A stretch of 64,000 nucleotides of DNA from Alistipes sp. (lineage in GTDB: Bacteria; Bacteroidota; Bacteroidia; Bacteroidales; Rikenellaceae). Both the position numbers and the translations under genes were made by a program. The notes beneath the pieces are model-generated. The model worked only from the letters and a program-made list of their open reading frames with translations. It did not search any database and was not told the origin of the DNA. Numbering within the stretch: the first letter of the stretch is position 1; each line of letters starts with the position of its first letter. Location of the stretch: assembly GCA_017399485.1 (NCBI GenBank), contig JAFQCA010000027.1, forward strand, positions 1 to 64,000, given 5' to 3'. This document shows, piece after piece, positions 18,627-27,300 of the stretch.

Positions 18627-18663
18627 ACCGCCGCATCCGAATCAAGATGCGGCGGTTTTTTTT
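18627..18663 (+). terminator. Terminator of the PepC-like gene
   Basis: A perfect 11-bp stem (accgccgcatc with gatgcggcggt) is followed by eight T. Confidence 0.95.
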
Positions 18664-18675
18664 GTTATTGCATTG

Positions 18676-18720
18676 CGTCATTCCACATCATTGAACAGAA
18701 AGAGAGACGATTAGAATATC
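18676..18720 (+). repeat. Repeat family A, degenerate left half
   Basis: The segment contains the left end cgtcattccacatca and a decayed inner arm (gattagaatatc, compared with gattggaatctc). The right half is missing. Confidence 0.6.
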
Positions 18721-18786
18721 GGATATAATGACTAAAATTGTTACAAACCGCACTAAATTTTATAATTACGTTTTTTAAGTATAAAA

Positions 18787-18819
18787 TTTGTTCAGATAAA
18801 GACTTTTTTGTTATTTTTG
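18787..18819 (+). promoter_or_regulatory. Promoter of the orphan membrane/coiled-coil gene
   Basis: TTTG at 18787-18790 and TATTTTTG at 18812-18819 are separated by 21 bp, matching the Bacteroidota -33/-7 arrangement. The ATG lies 34 nt further on. Confidence 0.6.
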
Positions 18820-18853
18820 TTATGTATATTCAAAACCATTAAATAGTATTTCT

Positions 18854-20242
18854 ATGGCAAACGCTCCAGTAACTAAGTATCAGGTCATAGCAAAGTGTAT
18901 TCAGATTATGACCAATCAGATGAGAGATAGCAGACATCCAGAAATGAAACGCAGGCTCCGAGAAAAAATAGATTATTTTTCGTCGTTTGGCGTAGCCGAC
19001 TCTTATCAGATGATTGTTTATAGCAATAGCATAATATTAGTTCACAACGATTTTAAGAATTATCCCAATTTGAATCTTTTCGATAACGGAAAACTATACA
19101 TTGGTCGTTTTGATGCAACATTGGCGATAAACGACCCGCAATGTATTCGAATACACGGTAATGGCTCTGCGGATAGTGGGACTTGTGTTCACGGATATGT
19201 CGAGGGAGAGTGCATTACCGAAAATTTAGTACGCGAGAAGGGCAAAGAGGTGAGATATAAATATGAAGGAAACAACCCTTATAGCGCAGTTGTCAATGAT
19301 AGCAAGCGAGTAAAGAACGATATGAGTCTGCCTTTATTTAAGCGATTATTCAAAAACGAGACTATCGGGCAGGGCGATTTCTTCAAAGGCATACTTTGTG
19401 TTATAGGTGCTGGCCTTGTTCTTACGAGTATAGGGCTTGACTTTTTGATTATAATACCAGGAATATTCCTTATTTATATTACATACAAACGTATTGGCGA
19501 TTTAGGTTATAGTGGAGGTAAGGCGATTGTAATACTTGTGTTATGTTATATGTTACATATGTTAGGATTAATTATCCTTTGCGCTATGCCTTCGAAGGTA
19601 GTATCAGAATCTGAATATAAATTGACAGAAGATAAACTAATTCAAGAATTAGCAATAGCCGAAAAAAGTCTTAAGGCTCGTTGTAATGTATATAATGGTC
19701 CTATTAGTTGGCTATTAATCAATGCCGAAACGCTCCGTATAGCATCATCTCTGGCTGGAACGAGTGATAAAACTTCACATTCGTTACGAGGTGAATCTTA
19801 CGGTGATGATGCGCGTCAAAGAGAGGAAGAAGAACTTCGTGAGGAGGAAGAGCGTATACGACAAGAAGAAGAGGAACTTCGAGAAGAGGAGGAGCGTCAG
19901 CGACAGGCAGAAGAAGAACTTCGAGAAGAGGAGGAGCGAGCAATGCAAATCAGTAATTTAGAGAGCCAGATTAGTAGTTTAGAGAGTCAAATCAGCAGCC
20001 TGCAAAGTGCTGCGTATAGTGCAGAGAGCCAAGCGACAAGCCGTCGTCAGCAGGGGGAAACCTATCTTTCATATGCCAATTCTACTCAAGATGAGGCTCA
20101 GCGTAATGATTATTTGCAGAGTGCAGATAGTTGCTTTAGTGAAGTGGCACAATATGAGAACGAAGCCGCTGCTGCTTATTCGGAGATAAATAATTTACAA
20201 AGCGAAATCAATAGTCTGCAAAGTGAATTAAATCAACTCTAA
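18854..20242 (+). CDS. Unrecognised membrane protein with DUF805-like helices and C-terminal coiled coils
   Basis: This 462-aa protein has no family I can name for the whole. Residues 1-170 form a soluble domain that includes a Cys-containing stretch (CVHGYVEGEC). Residues 176-245 hold three hydrophobic segments with YKRIGDLGYSGGK between the second and third, resembling the R-x-x-D-x-G-x-S-G loop of DUF805 proteins. Residues 324-365 are three tandem 14-residue units (consensus EEEELREEEERxRQ). Residues 366-386 and 445-462 are heptads (ISSLESQ, INSLQSE). A 58-residue Ser/Ala/Gln-rich spacer lies between them and could allow a fold-back coiled coil. The gene is AT-richer than its neighbours and is flanked by a repeat fragment and a strong hairpin. 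Confidence 0.75.
   Translation: MANAPVTKYQVIAKCIQIMTNQMRDSRHPEMKRRLREKIDYFSSFGVADSYQMIVYSNSIILVHNDFKNYPNLNLFDNGKLYIGRFDATLAINDPQCIRIHGNGSADSGTCVHGYVEGECITENLVREKGKEVRYKYEGNNPYSAVVNDSKRVKNDMSLPLFKRLFKNETIGQGDFFKGILCVIGAGLVLTSIGLDFLIIIPGIFLIYITYKRIGDLGYSGGKAIVILVLCYMLHMLGLIILCAMPSKVVSESEYKLTEDKLIQELAIAEKSLKARCNVYNGPISWLLINAETLRIASSLAGTSDKTSHSLRGESYGDDARQREEEELREEEERIRQEEEELREEEERQRQAEEELREEEERAMQISNLESQISSLESQISSLQSAAYSAESQATSRRQQGETYLSYANSTQDEAQRNDYLQSADSCFSEVAQYENEAAAAYSEINNLQSEINSLQSELNQL
19823..19948 (+). repeat. In-frame 42-bp tandem repeat (three units) in the coiled-coil gene
   Basis: Three consecutive 42-bp units encode EEEELREEEERIRQ, EEEELREEEERQRQ and AEEELREEEERAMQ. A multiple of 3 and 7 keeps both frame and heptad register. 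Confidence 0.85.
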
Positions 20243-20254
20243 TCAGAAACACTT

Positions 20255-20293
20255 AATATTTAGGGGGGCTAATGAATAGCCCCCCTAAATATT
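20255..20293. terminator. Strong bidirectional hairpin between convergent genes
   Basis: A perfect 16-bp stem (aatatttaggggggct with its complement) surrounds a 7-nt loop. It lies between the convergent stops at 20242 and 20316. There is no long T tract, so termination is inferred from position and stability. Confidence 0.75.
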
Positions 20294-20315
20294 ATTAGAT
20301 AATAAAAACCTCCGC

Positions 20316-21224
20316 TTAAATCTTGCTCAGTGCCTCAAAGCCCTTGCCATAAACTCCCATTACAGAACCCATCGTAATGAAGGCATCGGCATCTATCGTG
20401 CGCACCAACTTGAGTATCATCGAGGCATCGCGCTTACGGCATACCACCATAACGATTTTGCTCTCCTTCTTGGTGTACCAGCCTGTTCCGTCGATGATGG
20501 TCACACCACGATGAGCATCGTTGTTGATGATGTCGGCAATCTGCTGGTATTTGGGGCTGATGATAAATATCTGACTTGATTGCTGGCTGCCCGACTGAAT
20601 CAAATCAACCGTATAACCATAGACTGCAATCATAATATAACCATATATTACCGTTGCGATACCTGTTGCCAAGTCGCTTGCCACAAACAACGAGCAGCCG
20701 ATGATAAAAAAGTCGCTCGAAATGACAATCTTGCCGTAACTGATGGTCTTGTATTTGTTGATAATCATTGCGACGATATCGGTACCACCTGTCGAGCCGC
20801 CCTGACTGAAACATACGGCAACACCCGAACCCGCGATAACGGCACCCAAAATGACGAGCAGTATGTTGTGAGAATCAATGTTCTGAGTGTACTCGACAAG
20901 GATGTTGGGCGGTAGTATATACCCCCACGAGTCCATCGCTATTGACAACACGATGATGCAATAGATTGTTTTTATGCCGAAGTTCCATCCGACAATGAAT
21001 CCTGCCACAATCAACAATACGACGTTAATAGCGAAGACAAATGTACCCATTGTAATTGACGGGAATACGGCATTGAGCAACATCGAGAGGCCCGTAGCAC
21101 CTCCACCCATACCTCCTGCGGGGATGACGCAAGCAACCCACCCGAAGGCGTACATAAACATACCGAGTGTCATAATCACATACTCCTTGATGCCGATAGC
21201 AATCTGTGAAAGTGAAATCTTCAT
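20316..21224 (-). CDS. YitT-family membrane protein
   Basis: This 302-aa protein has about five or six membrane segments, with repeated GGxxGG loops (PAGGMGGGATGLS, SQGGSTGGTDIVA). A C-terminal soluble DUF2179 domain covers about residues 215-300 (GVTIIDGTGWYTKKESKIVMVV). This is the standard YitT architecture of a DUF161-type membrane part plus DUF2179. The transported substrate or role is unknown. The frame extends ten codons upstream to a TTG, but the ATG at 21224 is preferred. It converges on the orphan coiled-coil gene. Confidence 0.87.
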   Translation of the reverse strand: MKISLSQIAIGIKEYVIMTLGMFMYAFGWVACVIPAGGMGGGATGLSMLLNAVFPSITMGTFVFAINVVLLIVAGFIVGWNFGIKTIYCIIVLSIAMDSWGYILPPNILVEYTQNIDSHNILLVILGAVIAGSGVAVCFSQGGSTGGTDIVAMIINKYKTISYGKIVISSDFFIIGCSLFVASDLATGIATVIYGYIMIAVYGYTVDLIQSGSQQSSQIFIISPKYQQIADIINNDAHRGVTIIDGTGWYTKKESKIVMVVCRKRDASMILKLVRTIDADAFITMGSVMGVYGKGFEALSKI

Positions 21225-21290
21225 ATCGTTATTTGCTAAAAAACTACTATTCAATATTATAATTCCGATTTTGTCTCCATATCGGAGTTG

Positions 21291-22250
21291 CTACTCTGTG
21301 GGCGCAAAGATATTAAAAATATCGCCTTGATGTACTCCTTTTTGCTCTAATCTTTCATCGAGCATTGCCAAAAGTTGTTCGTTGCGTATCAGCCCCCACC
21401 CTTGAGTATGGTGGTAGCGCGGAGGAGCCTCGCCCGCAAAGCGCTCTACGACAAGGTTGGGGCGCAGGCGGCGCAGAATCTCGACAAATAGGTCCAGATA
21501 CTCTTCGATGCTCCAGAAACGAAACCTTTCGGGGTGCTCGTCATATTCGCGGGCAAGCGGCGTGGAGCGAAAGAGTTGCAGTTGATGAAACTTTATGGTG
21601 TCTAAAGGCAGAGCGTTGATTTTTGCTGTTTGCTCAATAAGCATCTCGTCGCTCTCGCCGGGCAGGCCCAATATGAAATGCGCTCCACAATGTATGCCAC
21701 GCTCGGCTGTAAGGTTGATGGCTCGCTCGGCTGCGGCAAAGTCGTGACCGCGATTTATGCGTTTTAGGGTAGAGTCGTAGCACGATTCCACGCCATACTC
21801 TATGCTGACATATTTGTCACGTGATAGCGATGCAAAGTAATCCAACTTCTGCTCATCTATGCAGTCGGGACGTGTGCCGACTACTATTCCTGCGACCTGC
21901 GGATGCGAGAGTGCCTCGTTGTAGCAGGCTTGCAGTCGCTCTAACGGAGCGTAGGTGTTGGAGAATGACTGAAAATATGCAAGATATTGTTGAGCCTCGC
22001 GGTAGCGGCGACGGTGGAACTCTACACCCTCATCAATCTGTTGCGTAATGCTCTTTTCGGGTGTGCAGTACGAGGGTGTGAAGGCGGCATTGTCGCAGAA
22101 CGTACATCCGCCAAAGGATAGTGTGCCATCACGATTGGGGCAGGTAAAACCCGCATTGACGGTCACCTTCTGCATTCTGTGGCCGAATAGGCGCTTGAAA
22201 TAAGCGGCATAGGAGTAGAATCGTCTATTATCGCCCCAAGGGTATTGCAT
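21291..22250 (-). CDS. TIGR01212-family radical SAM protein
   Basis: This 319-aa protein has the family N-terminus RFYSYAAYFKRLFG and the atypical cluster motif in TCPNRDGTLSFGGCTFCD, with Cys spacing C-x10-C-x2-C. That spacing is typical of the YhcC/TIGR01212 group and relatives of the Elp3-like fold. GLPGES and a conserved GTRPDC follow. The biochemical role of the group is not established. An ATG ten codons upstream (22280) lies inside repeat A, so the conserved MQYPWGDNRRFY start at 22250 is chosen. Confidence 0.88.
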   Translation of the reverse strand: MQYPWGDNRRFYSYAAYFKRLFGHRMQKVTVNAGFTCPNRDGTLSFGGCTFCDNAAFTPSYCTPEKSITQQIDEGVEFHRRRYREAQQYLAYFQSFSNTYAPLERLQACYNEALSHPQVAGIVVGTRPDCIDEQKLDYFASLSRDKYVSIEYGVESCYDSTLKRINRGHDFAAAERAINLTAERGIHCGAHFILGLPGESDEMLIEQTAKINALPLDTIKFHQLQLFRSTPLAREYDEHPERFRFWSIEEYLDLFVEILRRLRPNLVVERFAGEAPPRYHHTQGWGLIRNEQLLAMLDERLEQKGVHQGDIFNIFAPTE

Positions 22251-22267
22251 AGTAAAACTATAATAAA

Positions 22268-22369
22268 GGTCATTCCACATTACGAGCAGTGTGAGTAATG
22301 GATGGAATCTCTAATGTGATTTTTGATTAGAGACTCCAATCCTCGCCTCGCGGCTCGGTGGAGTGACGT
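22268..22369 (+). repeat. Cloverleaf-type dispersed repeat (family A), copy 2
   Basis: The ends are gtcattccac (22269-22278) and gtggagtgacgt (22358-22369), and the inner stem pairs atggaatctcta with tagagactccaat. The small arm is attac...gtaat in place of the atcac...gtgat of copy 1, so pairing is kept by compensatory change. Confidence 0.85.
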
Positions 22370-22476
22370 CTTTGTAATCTTTGGATTAAATAAACATATT
22401 ACTTGACATCACCGACAAAAGTAGTGATTTTGCTGCGAAATAAACTCTCCGACTCTATCTTTTATTATAAATTTTG

Positions 22477-22484
22477 TACCTTTG
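22477..22484 (+). promoter_or_regulatory. -7 element (TACCTTTG) of priA
   Basis: TACCTTTG lies 20 nt upstream of the ATG at 22505. Its position excludes the longer TTG-initiated frame beginning at 22403. Confidence 0.6.
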
Positions 22485-22504
22485 AAAAAATAATTTGCTT
22501 CAAG

Positions 22505-24769
22505 ATGATGAATCGCTTTGCCGACATAGTATTGCCATTGGCACAACCTGCCTACTGCTTTGCCTTGCCTGAAGGGGTGGCGTTGCAGCGAGGAGATGCT
22601 GTGGCCGTACAATTCGGTCCGCGCAACATCTATACAGGCATAGTGTGGCGACTGCACGACACACCACCCGCAGCCAAGCGCATCAAGCAGGTGGGGGATA
22701 GACTCTACGATACGCCTCTGCTCGATGAGGCGCAGATGCGTCTGTGGGAGTGGATGGCCGATTACTATATGTGCAGTATTGGCGAGGTGATGCGTATGGC
22801 TCTGCCCTCGATGGCAAAACCCAAAGGTAAGTCGGAGGAGGAGTTCTCGTCCGAGATTTTTAAGCCTCGCACCGAGCCTTTTGTCGCCTTGAAAGCCGAG
22901 TGGAGCGACAGGGAGCGACTCTTGCAGGAGTGTGAACGCATAGGACGTCGGGCCCCACGTCGCAAGGAGATTTTATTGAGAATAGCAACAGCAACGCAGG
23001 AAGAAAAAAATGATTTTGGCGAGATTCCACGACGATTGATAGAGTGCGACAGTACAATCCTCGCGGCTCTGCGCAAAGCGGGCTATATCTCGATTGTCGA
23101 GCGCGAGCGTCAGTCCGAGCAACATAAAGCCGTGCGATTTTGTCTTCCTAAATTAACCCCCGCACAACAGACCGTAGCCGATGAGATTGACTCTTCGCGT
23201 CGGGTAGGCAAGGCGGTGCATCTGCTGCGAGGGATTACGGGGTCGGGCAAGACCGAGATTTATATGTCGCAGATTGCCCGTACATTGTCCGAAGGTGGCG
23301 ATGTATTGATGCTGGTGCCTGAGATTGCCCTGACGGCACAACTCATCGAGCGTATGGAGCGCGTGTTTGGCTCTTGCGTTACGGCCTACCACTCAAAACT
23401 AACGAACCGTCGTCGTACCGAGACCTATCTGCGATTGGCAAAGAGCCAAGGCGGTGAACTCATCATAGGTGCGCGTTCGGCCTTGTTTCTGCCGATGCGT
23501 CACTTGCAGTTAATCATCATAGATGAGGAGCACGACCAGAGTTATAAGCAGAGCGATACCGCACCCCGCTATCAAGGGCGCGATTGTGCCATTATGCTTG
23601 CCTCGATGTATGGGGCATTTACTCTGCTGGGCAGTGCCACCCCTTCGTTGGAGAGTTATGCCAACGCCCAAAGTGGTAAATATGGATACTCTGTTTTGAA
23701 GGAGCGTTATGGCGGTGCGCGTGAGCCTCGCATCATTTTGTCTGATACGATGCGCTCGGTCAAACGTGGCGAGCGTAAGAGTCACTTCAATCTCGCTCTC
23801 ACTAAGGCCATAGGCGATGCGTTGGCGGCAGGCGAGCAGGTGATGTTGTTTCAGAACCGACGTGGATTCTCGCCCTTCGTTTCGTGCCAGCAATGTGGCT
23901 GGACGATGCGTTGCCCCAACTGTAATGTCACGCTGACGTGGCATAGGGCAACCGAGCGTATGGAGTGCCACTATTGCGGCCATACAGCCCCCGTTGCTCA
24001 TCACTGCCCACATTGTAAGACGGCAGAATTGAGGCCTATGGGATTCGGCACCGAGAAAATCGAGGAGGCCATAGCCGCTCTCTTCCCCGAGGCTCGTGTG
24101 GCGCGTCTGGACCGTGATACATCGACTTCGGAGAGTGCCTACAATCGTATAATCCGCGACTTTGAGAGTGGTCAGACCGATATTTTAGTCGGCACGCAGA
24201 TGATAACCAAAGGTTTCGATTTTGGCCGTGTGGCGGTTGTCGGAATTCTAAATGCCGACAATCTGCTCTTCTCGCCCGATTTCCGCTCGTCGGAGCGGGC
24301 CTTCCAACTTATGACACAGGTGGCAGGCCGTGCAGGGCGTCGTGAGCGTGAGGGCGTAGTCGTAATTCAGACTTCGGAAGTGGATAACCCCGTTATCGGT
24401 TGGGTTTTGAGGGGCGACTACGATGCTATGGCCCGCAGTGAACTTGCCGAGCGTTATGCCTTTGGCTATCCGCCTTATAGCCGTCTTATACGTCTTACGC
24501 TGCGTGACGAGGATATGTCGTTGTTGCGTCAGTGTGCCGTAAGGCTTACTGATGGTCTGCGTCGTCGTTTCGGGGGGCGTGTTACGGGGCCTGTGACTCC
24601 GCCGATAGACCGAATCAGGGGCCAATATATTATACATATCTTGCTGAAAATCGAGAATGGTCGCTCGATGGCCCGCGCCAGAGAGTTGTTGCGTGAGGAG
24701 TTGGATGCGGTGGGCCGAGAGCCGCTGTATAAACGTATAAACATAGCCGTCGATGTCGATATTCAGTGA
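22505..24769 (+). CDS. priA: Primosomal protein N' (replication restart helicase PriA)
   Basis: This 754-aa protein contains the N-terminal 3'-DNA-binding domain, Walker A (ITGSGKTEIY), the IIDEEHDQS Walker B/DEAH box, LLGSATPSLES, and two zinc-binding Cys clusters (CQQCGWTMRCPNC, CHYCGH...CPHC) between helicase lobes. GTQMITKGFDFGRV and QVAGRAGR follow. PriA recognises stalled or repaired forks and loads the replicative helicase. dnaB lies only 900 bp downstream. The promoter position supports ATG 22505. An adjacent ATG at 22508 is equally possible. It overlaps comF by 17 bp. Confidence 0.95.
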   Translation: MMNRFADIVLPLAQPAYCFALPEGVALQRGDAVAVQFGPRNIYTGIVWRLHDTPPAAKRIKQVGDRLYDTPLLDEAQMRLWEWMADYYMCSIGEVMRMALPSMAKPKGKSEEEFSSEIFKPRTEPFVALKAEWSDRERLLQECERIGRRAPRRKEILLRIATATQEEKNDFGEIPRRLIECDSTILAALRKAGYISIVERERQSEQHKAVRFCLPKLTPAQQTVADEIDSSRRVGKAVHLLRGITGSGKTEIYMSQIARTLSEGGDVLMLVPEIALTAQLIERMERVFGSCVTAYHSKLTNRRRTETYLRLAKSQGGELIIGARSALFLPMRHLQLIIIDEEHDQSYKQSDTAPRYQGRDCAIMLASMYGAFTLLGSATPSLESYANAQSGKYGYSVLKERYGGAREPRIILSDTMRSVKRGERKSHFNLALTKAIGDALAAGEQVMLFQNRRGFSPFVSCQQCGWTMRCPNCNVTLTWHRATERMECHYCGHTAPVAHHCPHCKTAELRPMGFGTEKIEEAIAALFPEARVARLDRDTSTSESAYNRIIRDFESGQTDILVGTQMITKGFDFGRVAVVGILNADNLLFSPDFRSSERAFQLMTQVAGRAGRREREGVVVIQTSEVDNPVIGWVLRGDYDAMARSELAERYAFGYPPYSRLIRLTLRDEDMSLLRQCAVRLTDGLRRRFGGRVTGPVTPPIDRIRGQYIIHILLKIENGRSMARARELLREELDAVGREPLYKRINIAVDVDIQ

Positions 24770-25475
24770 TATATTGCACGATGTGGCCTCGTTACTGCTG
24801 CCCAGAGTGTGCCCTATATGTGGTGCTGAACTCAACGACAGACATAGTACGGTGTGTACTATGTGTGAACTCACCGCGCCGCTGACCGAGATGTGGAATG
24901 ATGTGGAGAATCCCTTGACGCAATGTTTCTGGGGTTTGTTGCCTGTTTGCAGGGCATCGGCGTTTTTATGGTATGTCGAGGGCAGCCCTTGGCGACGGGC
25001 CATTCATCGTTTCAAATATAGCGGGGCGTGGAGTGTGGCTTACAGTTTGGGGCGTTGGTATGGCCGATACCTCAGGCAGAGCGGATTGTATGATGATATT
25101 GACATCGTTGTGCCCGTGCCTCTGCATTGGTGGCGGCAACTGCGTCGAGGCTACAATCAGTCGGAGTATTTGGCTCGAGGTATAGCCGAGGAGTTGGGTG
25201 TAAAGGTCGATGTTCGCAGCGTAAAGCGATGTAGGTATAATCGCAGTCAGACCTCGCGTCATAAGTCGGAGCGTTGGGAGAATGTCGAGGAAATATTCAA
25301 AGTAAAACGTCCTGAGGCATTGGAGGGCAAGCATCTGCTTCTGGTCGATGATGTATTCACTTCGGGAGCAACCATAATGTCGTTAGGGAAGACAATTCTC
25401 GCTGCGTCGCCTACCGTACGGTTGAGTGTTGCAGTATTGGCCTCGTCGCGCAAAAGTCTTCATCAGGAGCAGTAG
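24753..25475 (+). CDS. ComF family phosphoribosyltransferase-like protein
   Basis: This 240-aa protein has an N-terminal zinc ribbon (CPICGAEL...CTMC), a central VPVPLHWWRQLRRGYNQSE segment, and the PRTase PRPP loop LLVDDVFTSGAT near residue 205. ComF proteins are linked to DNA uptake and to fork restart through PriA in some bacteria. Overlap with priA by 17 bp strengthens that functional link here (inference). Confidence 0.9.
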   Translation: MSIFSDILHDVASLLLPRVCPICGAELNDRHSTVCTMCELTAPLTEMWNDVENPLTQCFWGLLPVCRASAFLWYVEGSPWRRAIHRFKYSGAWSVAYSLGRWYGRYLRQSGLYDDIDIVVPVPLHWWRQLRRGYNQSEYLARGIAEELGVKVDVRSVKRCRYNRSQTSRHKSERWENVEEIFKVKRPEALEGKHLLLVDDVFTSGATIMSLGKTILAASPTVRLSVAVLASSRKSLHQEQ

Positions 25476-25543
25476 CGAGTGCGGAATTTGGAGTTATTAA
25501 CCGTTGTCAATAAGCCTATGTTCATAATTTTTAATGAAAACAT

Positions 25544-25574
25544 ATTGTCGGTTGTCGAAAATTGTCTAATTTTG
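25544..25574 (+). promoter_or_regulatory. Promoter of dnaB
   Basis: ATTG at 25544-25547 and TAATTTTG at 25567-25574 are separated by 19 bp. The element leaves a leader of about 85 nt before dnaB. Confidence 0.6.
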
Positions 25575-25667
25575 AATCGTGGATAAAAGCCCTTGTGAAA
25601 AAATAGGTGCGTGATAGTTGTTTCGTGCGTTTAATGGGTTGGGCATCAGTTCGTAAAGCAAGATTCT

Positions 25668-27275
25668 ATGGCAAAAAGTTATAATACATCAGCGGCAAAT
25701 CGTGCCGCATATGAGAAATTGACCGAAGCGCCTGTCGCCGGGGTTGTTCCTCCTCAGGCTGTCGAGTTGGAGGAGGCGGTGTTGGGTGCGTTGATGTTGG
25801 AGCGCGACAGTATCATTGCCGTGCAGGAGTATGTGCGCCCCGAAACATTCTATACCGATGAGCATCGTACGATTTATAGTGCCATAGAGTCGCTCTCGCA
25901 AGAGTTGAAGCCCATCGACCTCTACACCGTCACCGAGCGTTTGAAGGTGCGCGGTGAACTCAAGAAGGTTGGCGGTGCAGCCTATCTGGCGCAACTCACA
26001 CAAAAGGTGGGCTCGGCGGCAAATGTCGAGTTTCACGCTAAAATCATCGCGCAGAAATATGTTCAGCGTGAACTTATCCGCTCGGCTACCGAGATTCAGC
26101 GTCGCTCGTATGACGAGGACCAGGATGTGACAGACCTGATTGGATATGCCGAGAGCGAAATCTTCAAGGTTGCCGAAGGCCACGTCAAACGCTCGGTGCA
26201 GAGTGCAAAAGATATCTTGCAGCAGGCCCTGACGCAGATTGAGGATGCGAGTAAAAACTCCAGCAAGTTTGTTGGTGTGCCGTCGGGCTTTGCGGCTATA
26301 GACCGCGTGACGCTCGGATGGCAGCAGAGTGACCTTATAATCGTTGCGGCGCGTCCATCAATGGGTAAAACAGCCTTCGTGCTCTCTATGGCCCGCAATA
26401 TGGCTATCGACCACGAGTCACCCGTAGCGTTCTTCTCGCTTGAGATGTCGGCTGTGCAACTTATGATGCGACTTATCGTTGCCGAGACGGGATTGTCGAG
26501 CACCGACATCAAGTCGGGACACCTCACGCCCGAGCAGTGGCGTCATCTGGAGAGTGCAACCAAGCCGTTGGGTATGGCTCCGTTGTATGTCGATGATACA
26601 CCTGCCCTGTCGGTCTTTGAGTTCCGCTCGAAGGCCCGCCGATTGAAGATTCATAACAATATCAAGATTATAGTTATCGACTACTTGCAGTTGATGACCG
26701 CAAATCAGGATTCCAAAGGTAACCGTGAGCAGGAAGTGGCATTCATCTCGCGTACGTTGAAGGCTATTGCCAAGGAGTTGAATGTGCCTATCATTGCTCT
26801 GTCGCAGTTGAGCCGTGCTACGGAGACTCGTGGAGGCTCTCGTCGTCCGCAGTTGAGTGACTTGCGTGAGTCGGGAGCAATCGAGCAGGATGCCGATATT
26901 GTAGCATTTATCCACCGTCCCGAATATTATGGCATCAACCAAGACGAGAACGGTATGCCGACGGCAGGTTTGGCCGAGATTATCCTCGCCAAGCACCGTA
27001 ATGGTGCGGTGTGCGACATCAAGTTGCGATTCCTGAAGGACCAGGCCCGCTTTGCCGATATGGATGCCGACGAGAACTCTACAGCGGCCAACCCTATGGG
27101 TGGCAATATGGGTGGCGGTTATCGTGAGGTGCAGAGTGGTATTAACGAGGGCTTTGCGCCTGCCCCCATAAGCGGAGGCTTAGGCACGGCAACGGGAGGC
27201 GGTGAGTTTGACCTCAATCAAGGCCCTACAAATATAGACCAGCAACGTCCCCTGACCGATGAGGTGCCGTTTTAG
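25668..27275 (+). CDS. dnaB: Replicative DNA helicase
   Basis: This 535-aa protein has the N-terminal helical DnaB domain (EEAVLGALMLERD...), a linker, and the RecA-like domain. The latter has Walker A ARPSMGKTAF, Walker B IKIIVIDYLQL, and the arginine-finger region SQLSRATETR...LSDLRESGAIEQDAD. It is the hexameric 5'-3' fork helicase. The C-terminal ~65 residues form a Gly/Asn-rich low-complexity tail ending RPLTDEVPF, similar to SSB-type acidic tips. No intein was seen. It sits 25 bp upstream of yifB. Confidence 0.96.
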   Translation: MAKSYNTSAANRAAYEKLTEAPVAGVVPPQAVELEEAVLGALMLERDSIIAVQEYVRPETFYTDEHRTIYSAIESLSQELKPIDLYTVTERLKVRGELKKVGGAAYLAQLTQKVGSAANVEFHAKIIAQKYVQRELIRSATEIQRRSYDEDQDVTDLIGYAESEIFKVAEGHVKRSVQSAKDILQQALTQIEDASKNSSKFVGVPSGFAAIDRVTLGWQQSDLIIVAARPSMGKTAFVLSMARNMAIDHESPVAFFSLEMSAVQLMMRLIVAETGLSSTDIKSGHLTPEQWRHLESATKPLGMAPLYVDDTPALSVFEFRSKARRLKIHNNIKIIVIDYLQLMTANQDSKGNREQEVAFISRTLKAIAKELNVPIIALSQLSRATETRGGSRRPQLSDLRESGAIEQDADIVAFIHRPEYYGINQDENGMPTAGLAEIILAKHRNGAVCDIKLRFLKDQARFADMDADENSTAANPMGGNMGGGYREVQSGINEGFAPAPISGGLGTATGGGEFDLNQGPTNIDQQRPLTDEVPF

Positions 27276-27300
27276 AGGATAATTATTAGAGCGATAAGCA

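Noticed and set aside
22403..22504. TTG-initiated N-terminal extension of priA
   Set aside because: It lies upstream of the -7 element, would start with TTG, and adds residues with no similarity to PriA.
24248..25003. 251-codon minus-strand frame across the priA-comF junction
   Set aside because: It covers the well-supported 3' end of priA and 5' end of comF and has no domain of its own.
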